Below are positions 45,697-54,940 of a stretch of DNA of 64,000 nt, piece after piece (within the stretch, counting starts at the first letter, position 1; each line of letters opens with the position of its first letter). The stretch covers positions 1 through 64,000 of the forward strand of contig NZ_BOMM01000012.1 of NCBI RefSeq assembly GCF_016862195.1, written 5' to 3'. The position numbers and the translations under genes are program-made. The stretch is from Paractinoplanes ferrugineus (GTDB lineage Bacteria; Actinomycetota; Actinomycetes; Mycobacteriales; Micromonosporaceae). Below the pieces are notes generated by a model, which saw nothing but the letters and a program-made list of their open reading frames with translations, did not search any database and had not been told where the DNA came from.

Positions 45697-47354
45697 CGGC
45701 CCGCCTCCTCGGAGTCGAGCGCACGATCGCGCGGGATGAGCGGCAACGGCGCGGCCACCAGACGGTCGCCGGAGCGCACCGGCAGGGTCAGCCGGAACTG
45801 GGCGCCCTCGCCCGGGGCGCCCCAAGCTTCCAGCCAGCCACCGTGCAGCCGGGCGTCCTCGGCGCTGATCGACAGCCCGAGGCCGGTGCCGCCGGTCTGC
45901 CGGGCGCGGGACGGGTCGGCCCGCCAGAACCGGTTGAACACCAGCCGCTCCTCGCCGGCCTTGAGGCCGATGCCGTGGTCGCGCACGGTCACCGCGACCG
46001 CCGCCTCGTCACAGGCCAGGGTGATCCGCACCGGGCGGCCCTCGCCGTGCTCGACGGCGTTGCCGACCAGGTTGCGCAGCACCCGCTCGATGCGCCGCGG
46101 GTCGACCTCGGCGATCACCGGCTCGTCCGGCACCCGCAGCTCGATGGTGACGCCGACCCGGTCGGCGAGGCCGGTCAGCCGGTCGGCCACCCGCTTGACG
46201 ATCGGCACCAGGTCGGCGTGCTCGGCGTCCAGGGCGGCGAACCCGGCGTCGAAGCGGCTGATCTCCAGCAGGTCGGTGAGCAGGCTCTCGAACCGGTCCA
46301 GCTCGGCCTGCAACAGTTCGGCGCTGCGGGCCACCGCCGGGTCGAAATCCTCGCGCTCGGAGAAGATCAGGTCGGCCGCCATCCGCACGGTGGTCAGCGG
46401 GGTGCGCAGCTCGTGCGACACGTCCGAGGTGAAGCGGCGCTGCAGACGGGACATCTCCTCGAGACGCACGATCTGCCGCTGGAGGTTGGCCGCCATCTGG
46501 TTGAACGAGGCCGCGAGCAGGGCCAGGTCATCCTCGCCGGTCACCTTCATGCGCTGGTCGAGCAGGCCGGCCGAGAGTCGCTGGGCGGTGCGCGCGGCGT
46601 CGCGCACCGGGAGCACGACCAGGCGGGTGACCAGGCCGGCCACCACGCCGAGCAGGATGACCAGGGCCAGGCCGGTGACCAGCACGGTGGTGCGGATCTG
46701 GTTGGCGGCACTGTCCTCGGTGGTCAGCGGCACCATGTAGTAGAGCTCGAGGTGCCCGAAGTTGGTGGGCACGGGTGACCCGTACACCAGGAATTTGATC
46801 TTTTTGCCGTTGACCTCGGCGGTGCGCACCTGCTCGGCCACCTTGCCGTCGCCGGAGACGGCCTTGATCAGGTCGCGGGTGATCAGGCCACTCGTGTCGA
46901 GCTTCTTCACCGAGGTGACGGCCTGGATGCCGGGGATCTGGTCGGCGCGGATCGACACCACCGACCCGCCCGACTCGGCCGGGTCGTCGTCGGCCAGCGC
47001 GTTGACCGTGATGTCGACGGTGTTCTGCAGGCGCGGCTCGAGCGCGGTCAGGTGCACGCTGAGCTGCGACGCCGCGTATCTCAGCTTGCTCTGCATGGAC
47101 GACTCGACCTCGTCCTGCGCCCGGTTGAGCAGGATGTTGGCGCTGCGCTGGGCCACGAAGAAGCCGAACGCGCCGACAAGCACGCTGGAGGCGATCAGGG
47201 TGAGCGCCACCACCCGCAGTTGCAGGGAGCGGCGCCACTCACGACGGGCCGGGGCGACGAATCGGTCGAAACGCCGCATGCCCATCCGAAAATATCGCCG
47301 GAGCACCCGCAGGGTGCGCCGGACGGGCATCGGAAGCCAGGCAGGGGCGCGCAT
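45693..47354 (-). CDS. mtrB: Sensor histidine kinase MtrB
   Basis: A 553-residue kinase: membrane helices at about 48-68 and 222-244 around an external sensor region, HAMP, HisKA with His314 in DVSHELRTPL, and HATPase with NAVEHGEG and GGTGLGLSI. It phosphorylates MtrA and governs cell-wall and division genes. Operon mtrA-mtrB-lpqB. Confidence 0.96.
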   Translation of the reverse strand: MRAPAWLPMPVRRTLRVLRRYFRMGMRRFDRFVAPARREWRRSLQLRVVALTLIASSVLVGAFGFFVAQRSANILLNRAQDEVESSMQSKLRYAASQLSVHLTALEPRLQNTVDITVNALADDDPAESGGSVVSIRADQIPGIQAVTSVKKLDTSGLITRDLIKAVSGDGKVAEQVRTAEVNGKKIKFLVYGSPVPTNFGHLELYYMVPLTTEDSAANQIRTTVLVTGLALVILLGVVAGLVTRLVVLPVRDAARTAQRLSAGLLDQRMKVTGEDDLALLAASFNQMAANLQRQIVRLEEMSRLQRRFTSDVSHELRTPLTTVRMAADLIFSEREDFDPAVARSAELLQAELDRFESLLTDLLEISRFDAGFAALDAEHADLVPIVKRVADRLTGLADRVGVTIELRVPDEPVIAEVDPRRIERVLRNLVGNAVEHGEGRPVRITLACDEAAVAVTVRDHGIGLKAGEERLVFNRFWRADPSRARQTGGTGLGLSISAEDARLHGGWLEAWGAPGEGAQFRLTLPVRSGDRLVAAPLPLIPRDRALDSEEAGR

Positions 47355-47383
47355 CTCGCGGCAAGATTAGCCCCTGCCGTCGA

Positions 47384-48073
47384 TCACCCGGTGCCGGCCT
47401 TGTAGCCGACCCCACGAACGGTGAGGATGATCTCCGGGCGCTCCGGATCCGGCTCGATCTTCGCCCGCAGCCGCTGGACGTGCACATTTACCAGCCGGGT
47501 GTCGGCCGCGTGCCGGTAGCCCCAGACCTGCTCGAGGAGCACCTCGCGGGTGAACACCTGTCGCGGCTTGCGGGCGAGCGCGACGAGCAGGTCGAACTCG
47601 AGCGGGGTCAGCTTGACCTCCTCGTCGTCGCGGGACACGGTGTGCGCCGGGACGTCGATGGTGATCTGGTTGCCGGGCGGCCCGATGGTCAGCATCTCGG
47701 GCGCCGCGTCCTCGCCCCGGCGCAGGCGGGCCCGCATGCGCGCCACCAGTTCCTTGGGCTTGAACGGCTTGACCACGTAGTCGTCGGCGCCGGACTCGAG
47801 GCCGAGCACGACGTCGACGGTGTCGCTCTTGGCGGTGAGCATGACGATCGGGATGCCGGACTCGGTGCGGATCGCCCGCGCCACGTCGATGCCGCTCATG
47901 CCCGGGAGCATCAGATCGAGCAGGACGATGTCCGGCCGGCTCTCCCGGAAAGCGGCCAGGGCGCGTTCTCCGTCGGCCACGAAGGAGGGCAGGAATCCCT
48001 CGCTGCGCAGAACGATGCCGAGCATCTCGGCCAACGCTGGGTCGTCATCGACGACGAGTACCCGGGCTCTCAT
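47384..48073 (-). CDS. mtrA: Response regulator MtrA
   Basis: A 229-residue OmpR-type regulator. Receiver Asp53 in LLDLMLPGMSG; winged helix with QVWGYRHAADTRLVNVHVQRLR. Start MRARVLVVDDDPALAEML at 48073 is the conserved one; an in-frame ATG three codons upstream is less likely. Essential in several actinobacteria. Confidence 0.97.
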   Translation of the reverse strand: MRARVLVVDDDPALAEMLGIVLRSEGFLPSFVADGERALAAFRESRPDIVLLDLMLPGMSGIDVARAIRTESGIPIVMLTAKSDTVDVVLGLESGADDYVVKPFKPKELVARMRARLRRGEDAAPEMLTIGPPGNQITIDVPAHTVSRDDEEVKLTPLEFDLLVALARKPRQVFTREVLLEQVWGYRHAADTRLVNVHVQRLRAKIEPDPERPEIILTVRGVGYKAGTG

Positions 48074-48139
48074 GCGGTCCAATATTGCACTGTCCTCCCC
48101 GACCCCGCGTAACCCGGTGCCGATCTTGCCAGCGGAAGC

Positions 48140-49396
48140 CTACGCGAACAGCGCCCGGCCCCAGTAGTCGTCGGGTCCCGAGACCCCCGGCGGACACGCG
48201 AACAGACCGCTGGAGACGTGCCGCAGATACTCGTTCATGGCGTCGTGCCGGGCCAGATTCAGCTGGATCGGGACGAAGTGCGTACGCGGGTCACGCTGGT
48301 AGGCGATGAAGAACAGGCCCGCGTTGAGCCGCCCGAGGCCGTCCGAGCCGTCCACGAAGTTGTAGCCGCGCCGCAGCAGGCGAGCGCCGTTGTTGACGGT
48401 CGGGTGGGCCAGCCGCACGTGCGCGTCGGTCGGGATCGAGGTCGACGTCAGGTCCGGCTCGTCGAACTCCCGGCTCTGCCCGATCGGGGCGCCCTCGCCC
48501 TTGGTGCGCCCGACGATGTTCTCCTGGTCGCCCAGCGGGCTGCGGTCCCAGGTCTCGATCAGCATCCGGATCTTGCGGGTGACCATGTACGAGCCGCCGG
48601 TCATCCACTCCGGCCCGTCCCCGGCCCGCACCCACAGGTGCTGGTCCAGCAGGTCGGTCTCCTCGGCCTTGAGGTTGGCGGTGCCGTCCTTGAAGCCGAA
48701 CAGGTTGCGCGGGGTGGCCTGGGCGGTCGAGGTCGACGAGGTGCGCCCGAAGCCCAGCTGCGACCAGCGCACGCTGACCACGCCCATCCCGATCCGGGCC
48801 AGGTTGCGGATCGCGTGTACCGCCACCTGCGGGTCGTTGGCGCAGGCCTGCACGCAGATGTCGCCGCCGGAGATGGCCGGGTCGATGGTGTCACCGGGGA
48901 AGCGCGGCAGGTCGGCGAGCGCGGCCGGCTTGCGGGCGGCCAGCCCGAACCGGTCCTTGCCGGTGGCGTCCCGGAACAGGGTGGGCCCGAAGCCGACGGT
49001 GATGGTGAGCCCGGACGCGGGCAGCCCGATCGCCTCGCCGGTGTCGTCCGGCGGCGCCTCGAGGATGCCGGCGGTCGCGCCGATCTCGCCGGCGTCCTTG
49101 CCGGCCGTCATCCGCGCGGCCGCCGCCGACCAGTCCTTGAGGAGCTGCACGAGACGGGCGCGGTCGGACGTCAGGACGTCGAACGCGACGAAGTGCAGCC
49201 GGTCCTGGGCCGGCGTGACGATGCCGGCCTGGGTCCGGCCGAAGAACGTGACCGCGTCCGAGGTGACCGCGGCCGGTTCCGAGGTGGAGGAGGAGCGCAG
49301 CAGGGCGCCGCCGACGCCGGCCGCACCCGCGATCCCGGCCACGCCGGCGCCGGCGAGCGCGATGACTCGCCGACGCGGAAGGGACTTCTCTGACAT
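48140..49396 (-). CDS. efeB: Dyp-type peroxidase/deferrochelatase EfeB
   Basis: A 418-residue Dyp peroxidase with a Tat signal (PRRRVIALAGAG). GFKDGTAN is the distal GxxDG motif; the proximal heme His is in RLAHPTVNNGARLLRRGYNF region. Works with EfeU and EfeO in iron acquisition. Six bases after efeO. Confidence 0.94.
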   Translation of the reverse strand: MSEKSLPRRRVIALAGAGVAGIAGAAGVGGALLRSSSTSEPAAVTSDAVTFFGRTQAGIVTPAQDRLHFVAFDVLTSDRARLVQLLKDWSAAAARMTAGKDAGEIGATAGILEAPPDDTGEAIGLPASGLTITVGFGPTLFRDATGKDRFGLAARKPAALADLPRFPGDTIDPAISGGDICVQACANDPQVAVHAIRNLARIGMGVVSVRWSQLGFGRTSSTSTAQATPRNLFGFKDGTANLKAEETDLLDQHLWVRAGDGPEWMTGGSYMVTRKIRMLIETWDRSPLGDQENIVGRTKGEGAPIGQSREFDEPDLTSTSIPTDAHVRLAHPTVNNGARLLRRGYNFVDGSDGLGRLNAGLFFIAYQRDPRTHFVPIQLNLARHDAMNEYLRHVSSGLFACPPGVSGPDDYWGRALFA

Positions 49397-49402
49397 GAAA
49401 AC

Positions 49403-50527
49403 CTACTTCTTGGCGATGACTCCGGCGATCTTGCTGATCGGCTCGGCAAGCGCGTTGATCACATCCGACAGCCCCTTGAGCTGGGCCTGGCTGAGCTCGT
49501 TCTGGTACTTCCAGCCGTCTCCGACGCGGTACTTGGCCAACTCGTCGTCGACCGCGGTGAACGCGGTGTCGATCTGCTTGACCAGGTCGGGGTTGCGCTG
49601 CTCGAGGGCCGGGCGCAGGGCCGCGACGGCGGCCTGCGAGCCGTCCACGTTCGCCGCGAAGTCCCACAGGTCGGTGTGCGAGTAGCGGTCCTCCTCGCCA
49701 GTGATCTTGCTACTGGCGACCTCGTCAAGCAGTTCCTTGGCCCCGTTGGCCAGCTGCAGCGGCGACAGCTTCTCGTCCTTGGCCTTGGTGACGACCTCCT
49801 TGACGTCGGTCAGCAGCTGGTCGGCGACCGGGCCGTCCTTGCTGATGTCCTTGGTCACCCAGAGGTCCTTCTCCAGCTTGTGGAAGCCGGAGAAGGGCAG
49901 CTCGGCGGTGGCGTCGTCCTCGCGGCCGTCGATCTTCGGGTCGAGGTCACCGAAGATCTCGGCGACCGGCTCGATCCGCTCGTAGTAGGTGCGGGCGATC
50001 GGGAACAGCTGCTTCGACTTCTCGATGTCGCCACCCTTGACCGCGGTCACGAAGTCGGTGGTCTTCTCGACCAGTGCCTCGCTCTGCGTGGTGATGTAGC
50101 GGCTGTAGCTCTCGGTGGCCTGCTGGAGCGCGACGTCCTCGGTGAGCGGCGCGGCCGAGCCGGAGACGGTCAGGTCGGCCCGGATGCCGTTGCCGATCAT
50201 GCCGGGCTTGCAGGCGGTCTGGTACGTACCCGCCGGAAGCTCGACCCGCAGCTCGCGGGACAGACCCGGGGTGATGTTCTCGATCTCGCCCATCACCCGG
50301 TCGCCGGCGGCGTAGACGTAGAACTCGGTCACCTTGGAGCCGGAGTTGGACACCTGGAAGACGTGGGTGCCGGCGTCGAGGGCGTTCTTCGCGACGTCGC
50401 AGGCGGAGTCGTTGGCCTTGACGGCGATCGGGCCACCGGTGGCGCCGGCCGACGAGTCGGACTTGTCCGAGCAGGCGGCGACCGAGCCGACCGCCAGCAG
50501 AGCGACCAGAAGAGGGGCGTGACGCAA
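49403..50527 (-). CDS. efeO: EfeO/imelysin-type iron uptake lipoprotein
   Basis: A 374-residue lipoprotein: lipobox VGSVAAC, N-terminal cupredoxin-like domain (to about residue 120), and an M75/imelysin domain with the HxxE-like SGFHKLEKDLW. Delivers iron to EfeU. TTG start at 50527 follows GGAG seven bases upstream; the longer frame is spurious. Confidence 0.92.
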   Translation of the reverse strand: MRHAPLLVALLAVGSVAACSDKSDSSAGATGGPIAVKANDSACDVAKNALDAGTHVFQVSNSGSKVTEFYVYAAGDRVMGEIENITPGLSRELRVELPAGTYQTACKPGMIGNGIRADLTVSGSAAPLTEDVALQQATESYSRYITTQSEALVEKTTDFVTAVKGGDIEKSKQLFPIARTYYERIEPVAEIFGDLDPKIDGREDDATAELPFSGFHKLEKDLWVTKDISKDGPVADQLLTDVKEVVTKAKDEKLSPLQLANGAKELLDEVASSKITGEEDRYSHTDLWDFAANVDGSQAAVAALRPALEQRNPDLVKQIDTAFTAVDDELAKYRVGDGWKYQNELSQAQLKGLSDVINALAEPISKIAGVIAKK

Positions 50528-50537
50528 CGTAGATCTC

Positions 50538-51371
50538 CTATGCGGCGGGGGTGGGTGCCGGCGCGGTGCGTCGGGCCGGCACGAGGAAGAGAACGAGGAC
50601 GGGAACGAGATAGCCGGCCCAGGCCACGAGTTCGAGCACGCTCGGCTGCGCGGTGATGTTGAACATCCCGGCGAGCAGGGTCGCGTACCAGGTGGACGGG
50701 TCAAGGATGCTCGCCGCGTCGTAGGCGATGTGGGTGATCCCGGGCAGGAACTCGGCCTCCTGCAGGGAGTGCACGCCGTACTTGAAGATGCCGGCCGCGA
50801 CCAGGATGAGCAGGACACCGGTCCACCGGAAGAACACCGTCAGGTTGATCCGGACGGCGGTCGCGAACATCAGGTAGCCGATCGCGATCGAGGTCGCGAC
50901 ACCGCCGAGGAGCGCGAGCAGCGGCCCGCCGTTGACGTCGGCGCCCTGCACCGCGGCGTAGAAGATGAGCGACGTCTCCAGGCCTTCGCGGACCACCGCG
51001 AGGAACGCCATGAAGCCGACCGCGAACGAACCGACCTCGAGCGCGTCCTGGAGCTTGCTGCGCAGCTCACCGGCGATGCCGCGGGCGGCCCGGCGCATCC
51101 AGAAGATCATCCAGGTGACGAAGCAGACCGCCGCGACCGAGGTGACCGCCTCGAACGCCTCCTGCTGCTTGAAATCCTTGAGCAGGGTGGTCTCGGTGTA
51201 GTTGAGCAGCCAGCCGAAGAGGACGGAGAGCGCGATGGCGGCGGCGACGCCGGCCCACACCAGCTTCAGCTTCTCCCTGCGGTCCGACTTGACCAGGAAC
51301 GCGATGAGGATGCTGACCACCAGGGTGGCCTCGAGCCCTTCGCGTAGGCCGATGAGGTAGGTGGCGAACAT
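50538..51371 (-). CDS. efeU: Ferrous/ferric iron permease EfeU (FTR1 family)
   Basis: A 277-residue membrane protein with seven helices and two REGLE iron motifs (LREGLEATL at residue 9, VREGLETSL near 124). First gene of the efeUOB operon, behind two IdeR-like boxes. Confidence 0.94.
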   Translation of the reverse strand: MFATYLIGLREGLEATLVVSILIAFLVKSDRREKLKLVWAGVAAAIALSVLFGWLLNYTETTLLKDFKQQEAFEAVTSVAAVCFVTWMIFWMRRAARGIAGELRSKLQDALEVGSFAVGFMAFLAVVREGLETSLIFYAAVQGADVNGGPLLALLGGVATSIAIGYLMFATAVRINLTVFFRWTGVLLILVAAGIFKYGVHSLQEAEFLPGITHIAYDAASILDPSTWYATLLAGMFNITAQPSVLELVAWAGYLVPVLVLFLVPARRTAPAPTPAA

Positions 51372-51386
51372 GTCACTCCGGCGGAT

Positions 51387-51425
51387 TTAGGCAAGGCGAT
51401 CCTAAGTTAGGATGGGCATACCTTA
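51387..51425. promoter_or_regulatory. Two IdeR/DtxR-type iron boxes
   Basis: TTAGG-CAAGGCGAT-CCTAA (51387-51405) and TTAGG-ATGGGCATA-CCTTA (51407-51425) are adjacent 19-base sites matching the DtxR/IdeR consensus arms. They lie just upstream of efeU, so the operon is likely repressed by iron. Confidence 0.82.
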
Positions 51426-51482
51426 GCCAGACAGCCGGATGGCAAGTCAAGGGGGGTCCTACGATTCGTAGGTCACATAAAA

Positions 51483-51512
51483 GGGCGACCCCTCGGATCG
51501 GAGGAGCCGCCC
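51483..51512 (-). terminator. Terminator of the DUF397 gene
   Basis: A stem GGGCGACCCCTC with GAGGAGCCGCCC around CGGATCG, followed on the minus strand by TTTTAT. Confidence 0.75.
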
Positions 51513-51527
51513 ACGGGGCAAAAAGTG

Positions 51528-51725
51528 TCAGAGACGGTCGAACTCGCCCGCCCGGACCCCCGCGATGAAACCGTTCCACTGTGTCGCGGCAAACGTGAGC
51601 ACCGGACCCTCGACGTCCTTCGAGTCGCGCACCAGCACGGCCGCCGGAACGTTCGCGACCTCGACACAGTGCCCCGCGGCACCGCTCCGAGTGCTCTTAC
51701 GCCAGGTGAGATTGGCGTCCTGCAT
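51528..51725 (-). CDS. DUF397 protein
   Basis: A 65-residue protein: LTWRKSTRSGAAGHCVEVA, VLVRDSKDVEGPVLTF, WNGFIAGVRAGEFD, the full DUF397 pattern. In actinomycetes these small acidic proteins pair with the upstream XRE/DUF5753 regulator as modulators or antitoxin-like partners. ATG 51725. Confidence 0.92.
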   Translation of the reverse strand: MQDANLTWRKSTRSGAAGHCVEVANVPAAVLVRDSKDVEGPVLTFAATQWNGFIAGVRAGEFDRL

Positions 51726-51765
51726 GGCAGTCCCCTTCCAGGATGTGATGCGCACCCATTTCAGC

Positions 51766-52626
51766 TCAAGAACGAGCCATCAAGCGGAGCGCGTCCTCCC
51801 TTTCAGCGATGACCGTTCGGCTGTCTTCTGCCGACAATGCGCGTTTGCGCAGGTCATCGAGCGCGTCCCGGTAGACGTCGAGTTCGTCGGGTGTCACCCG
51901 GAAGAGACCACCGGTGAGCCCCTCGATGTGCACGACCGAGGCCCGCGTCCCGGGCGCGAAGTCGAGAACCATGAACGACTCGGTCTGCCCGGCATGCGCG
52001 CCCGCCGAGAACGGCAGAACCAGAAGCTCGATGCCGGGCCGCCGGCTGTCCTCGACCAGCCGGGCCAGCTGCCGCAGCAGGACGTCCCGGCCACCCACCT
52101 CGCGATGGAGCACCGCCTCGTCCAGCACCATCCGCAACGCCGGCGGCGGAGTCCTGGTCAGCACCGCCTGCCGAGCCATCCGCAGGGCGAGCCGGCGCTG
52201 GATCACACCCGGGTCCCCCACGTCGGCGCCGCGCTCGATGATCGCTCTCGCATATTCGTCCGTCTGCAGCAGACCCGGGACGACCTGGGCCTCCCACTCG
52301 CCGATCAGGCTGGCCTCGCCCTCCAGCGCCACATATTCGTCGTAGGGGTCCGGCACCGACGACCGGTAAGGCGACCACCAGGCCTGGGCGCGGCCGCGAC
52401 GGGCCAGGTCGAGGAGGCGGTCGCGGTCCTCCACCCGTACCCCGTAGGCGGTGAGCAGGCGATCGAGATCGCCCTCGCTGATCGACGTGTGCGCCGTCTC
52501 GATCCGGCTCAGCTTCGACTCGGACCAGCCCAGCGCGACAGCGACCGTCGCACCACGACGGTCGCCACGGAGCCGGCGTAGCTCACTGCCGAGCTCACGC
52601 CGCGCTGTCGAGGTAGGCCGACCCAT
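51766..52626 (-). CDS. XRE regulator with DUF5753 domain
   Basis: A 286-residue protein: HTH (LRRLRGDRRGATVAVALGWS, SKLSRIETAHTSIS) and a DUF5753 ligand-type domain (YVALEGEASLIGEWEAQVVP, LLQTDEYARAII, FAPGTRASVVHIEGLTGGLF). Partner of the DUF397 protein 40 bases downstream. ATG 52626. Confidence 0.92.
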   Translation of the reverse strand: MGRPTSTARRELGSELRRLRGDRRGATVAVALGWSESKLSRIETAHTSISEGDLDRLLTAYGVRVEDRDRLLDLARRGRAQAWWSPYRSSVPDPYDEYVALEGEASLIGEWEAQVVPGLLQTDEYARAIIERGADVGDPGVIQRRLALRMARQAVLTRTPPPALRMVLDEAVLHREVGGRDVLLRQLARLVEDSRRPGIELLVLPFSAGAHAGQTESFMVLDFAPGTRASVVHIEGLTGGLFRVTPDELDVYRDALDDLRKRALSAEDSRTVIAEREDALRLMARS

Positions 52627-53240
52627 GCCGTCACCATAGACACGCCTGGTTGCCTCTCTGCAACTTGCAACTCACACTATGCACTTGCATGCAGGTCAGG
52701 CGGCATGGAGTAATGAACACGAACGACGGGATCTCGGTAGCGGCAACTGCCGCAGACCCCGGAGAGATCGGGCCCCTGTCCGGCGGGCGGACGGGGGCTC
52801 GGTCCTGTCATTCATCGAGTACGCCGGACGCGGCCCCAAGCGCATTACCGCGCTCCCGCCGCGCACCGCGACCACCTGCCACCCCGGCGCGCGAGGCGCC
52901 TTTCGCGTGCGCCGGTGGCCGGGCTCCGAACACACGCTCACCGCAGCGCCGTCTCCGATCCGCGCGTGTCCCGCCCGAATAGCGAACGAGGCGACAGGCC
53001 GAAACCCGCCGCCCCGTTCATCCCCCCGGTTTGGTACCGCGCGCGTCCGTGGGACCCCCCGATCACCAATGACGCTGCGTGGTTATAGATTCACACTCCG
53101 CAGTCTCCACGTCAAGCAAATCCGGAAATTTCATAGTTTCCCGGGCGGGTCGTCCTCACCGAGCGCAGTTTCGAACCGAGCTCTTGGTACCTCCGTCGCG
53201 GCTCTTTCCGTGAATCTCACAGCGGCGAACCCGGCACCGC
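52627..53240. other. Gene-poor region
   Basis: About 600 bases without a convincing frame. TTGCA repeats and a TGCATGCA palindrome around 52660-52695 probably belong to the promoter of the DUF5753 gene. The right half runs into GC-rich repeats. Confidence 0.45.
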
Positions 53241-53267
53241 GGCCGACCTGGCGCCTGCCCGCCGCCC

Positions 53268-53365
53268 TGCGGACCTGCCGCCCCGCGGACCTGCCGGCCC
53301 CGCCGACCTGCCGCCCCGCGGACCTGCCGCCCCGCGAACCTGCTCCCCCGCGGACCTGCCGCCGC
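53268..53365. repeat. Minisatellite of about 16 bases
   Basis: Six imperfect units of GGACCTGCCGCCCCGC (15-18 bases each) in tandem, with single-base changes and length variants. Such arrays expand and contract by slippage. Confidence 0.75.
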
Positions 53366-53369
53366 CGCG

Positions 53370-53704
53370 ACCGCACACCGGTGGCACCGGCCGGCCGAGA
53401 CGGCCGCCTGCGACCCCTCCGGCCTTCCGGCCAGCTCGGCTAACGCGTCAGCGGCCGCCTCACGCACATCGGAATTCGCGTGCCCGGCATATGCCTCGAC
53501 GAGTAGCCGAGCCGCAAGATCATGAGTGGCTCCCAGGAGCCCTAGGACATACACCGTCGAATCAGCCGTTAGATCGGGCATCACCGGCACCAGCGGCAGG
53601 AACAGTTCCAGCGACAACTCGTGATCGTCGACCGCGTCCGTACACGCGTGGCGGACGGCCTCCCGGACGACTTCCCGCGCGTTCAGCGACGGCAACCTGA
53701 ACAA
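53370..53704 (-). pseudogene. Possible HEAT-like gene remnant
   Basis: The minus strand encodes VVREAVRHACTDAVDDHELS, PDLTADSTVYVLGLLGATHD and SDVREAAADALAELAGR, resembling helical HEAT-like repeats, and then runs into the minisatellite. The only start is a TTG at 53704 with no ribosome site. Likely the 3' part of an eroded gene; could be a small real protein. Confidence 0.35.
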
Positions 53705-53800
53705 GGCGAGCTACGGCCGCGGCGACCCCGTCGTCGCCGGCTCCACCGCGGACCGTCGGCCCGCTGCGACGACGCACCGGGCCGATGGGGTGGCCGGCCG

Positions 53801-54940
53801 TTACGGGACGGTGGCGATGAAGGCCTGGCCGGTGCCGGCGATCTTCAGCTTTCCGGCGTCGGCGGGGGCGTAGGCGGCGTTTCCGCTCGTCAGTTCGATC
53901 GGGGTGCCGTCGATCGACTGGCCGAGGAAAAGGTCGCCGGCGGTGGCCAGGATGATGCGGGGGCCCTCGGCGGGGATCTCCGTGGGTGGGCGGGTGCCGT
54001 CGACGTCGATTCGGTAGAGCGCGAAATCGGGAACCGGCACCGGCCACGTCAGAACGCCGGGGGCGACCTCGGTCGCGTGCAGGATCGGGTCGTCCAGGAC
54101 CTCGAAACGCAGGACCTGGAGGAGTTCGGGGACGTCCACCCGTTTCGGGGTCAGGCCGCCGCGCAGGACGTTGTCGCTGGCCGCCATCAGTTCGACGCCG
54201 GCGCCCTTGAGGTAGGCGTGCAGGTTGCCGGCCGGCATCCAGATGGCCTCGCCGGGCTGCAGGCGCACGTGGTTGAGCAGCAGTGCCACCAGCACGCCCG
54301 GGTCGCCCGGGTAGAAGCCGGCCAGATCGGTGGCCAGCTCGCTGGTGCCCGCCGCTACCACGGCGTCCACCAGGGGCTCACGGTCGTCCTCGGGCCAGCT
54401 CAGCAGGGTCTTGACGGCGGTGGCCAGGTCGCCGGCGCGCAGGGCGGCGATGACCGGGGCCAGCGACTCGATGGTGAACGCCTCGAGGTCGGCGGCGGCC
54501 GCTGTCGGGTCACGGAAGCCGCAGAGGGCCTCGAACGGGGTGATCGCCACCAGCATCTCGGGCTTGTGGTTGGCGTCCGTGTAGTTCTTCGGCAGAGACG
54601 CGTCGGCCTCCTGTCGCGCCCACGCCTCGCGGGCGTAGTCGAGCGAGGGGTGCGCCTGCAACGACAGCGGGGCGGCCGCGGCCAGCAGTTTGAGCAGGAA
54701 CGGCAGGCGGGGGCCGAATTCGGCCACCACCTGCTCGCCCAGGTGTGCTTTCGGGTTGTCGGCGATCAGCGACGGAAGGCTGACGCCGTCGACCGTGGAC
54801 GGGTCGCCGGGGTGGGCGCCCAGCCACAGCTCGGCCTCGGGGGCCTCGGTGGGGCTGGGACGGCCCTGCAGGTCGGCGAGCACGCTGTGCGAGCCCCACG
54901 CGTAGGGACGGATCACACCGGTCAACGGGCGCACGCTCAT
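53801..54940 (-). CDS. manA: Mannose-6-phosphate isomerase, class I
   Basis: A 379-residue zinc enzyme interconverting fructose-6-P and mannose-6-P. Motifs: PLSLQAHPS, DANHKPEMLVAI, PAGNLHAYLKG, ASDNVLRGGLTPK. Feeds GDP-mannose synthesis with the mutase at 57352. Its start overlaps the CDF stop (ATGA). Confidence 0.95.
   Translation of the reverse strand: MSVRPLTGVIRPYAWGSHSVLADLQGRPSPTEAPEAELWLGAHPGDPSTVDGVSLPSLIADNPKAHLGEQVVAEFGPRLPFLLKLLAAAAPLSLQAHPSLDYAREAWARQEADASLPKNYTDANHKPEMLVAITPFEALCGFRDPTAAAADLEAFTIESLAPVIAALRAGDLATAVKTLLSWPEDDREPLVDAVVAAGTSELATDLAGFYPGDPGVLVALLLNHVRLQPGEAIWMPAGNLHAYLKGAGVELMAASDNVLRGGLTPKRVDVPELLQVLRFEVLDDPILHATEVAPGVLTWPVPVPDFALYRIDVDGTRPPTEIPAEGPRIILATAGDLFLGQSIDGTPIELTSGNAAYAPADAGKLKIAGTGQAFIATVP

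Noticed and set aside
43588..46740. Open frame of about 1050 codons opposite comF, lpqB and mtrB
   Set aside because: Covers three well-supported genes on the other strand and has low-complexity Arg/Gly-rich sequence.
52679..53443. 254-codon frame on the plus strand
   Set aside because: Arg/Pro/Ser/Thr-rich with no domain, crosses the minisatellite, and no ribosome site; considered chance.
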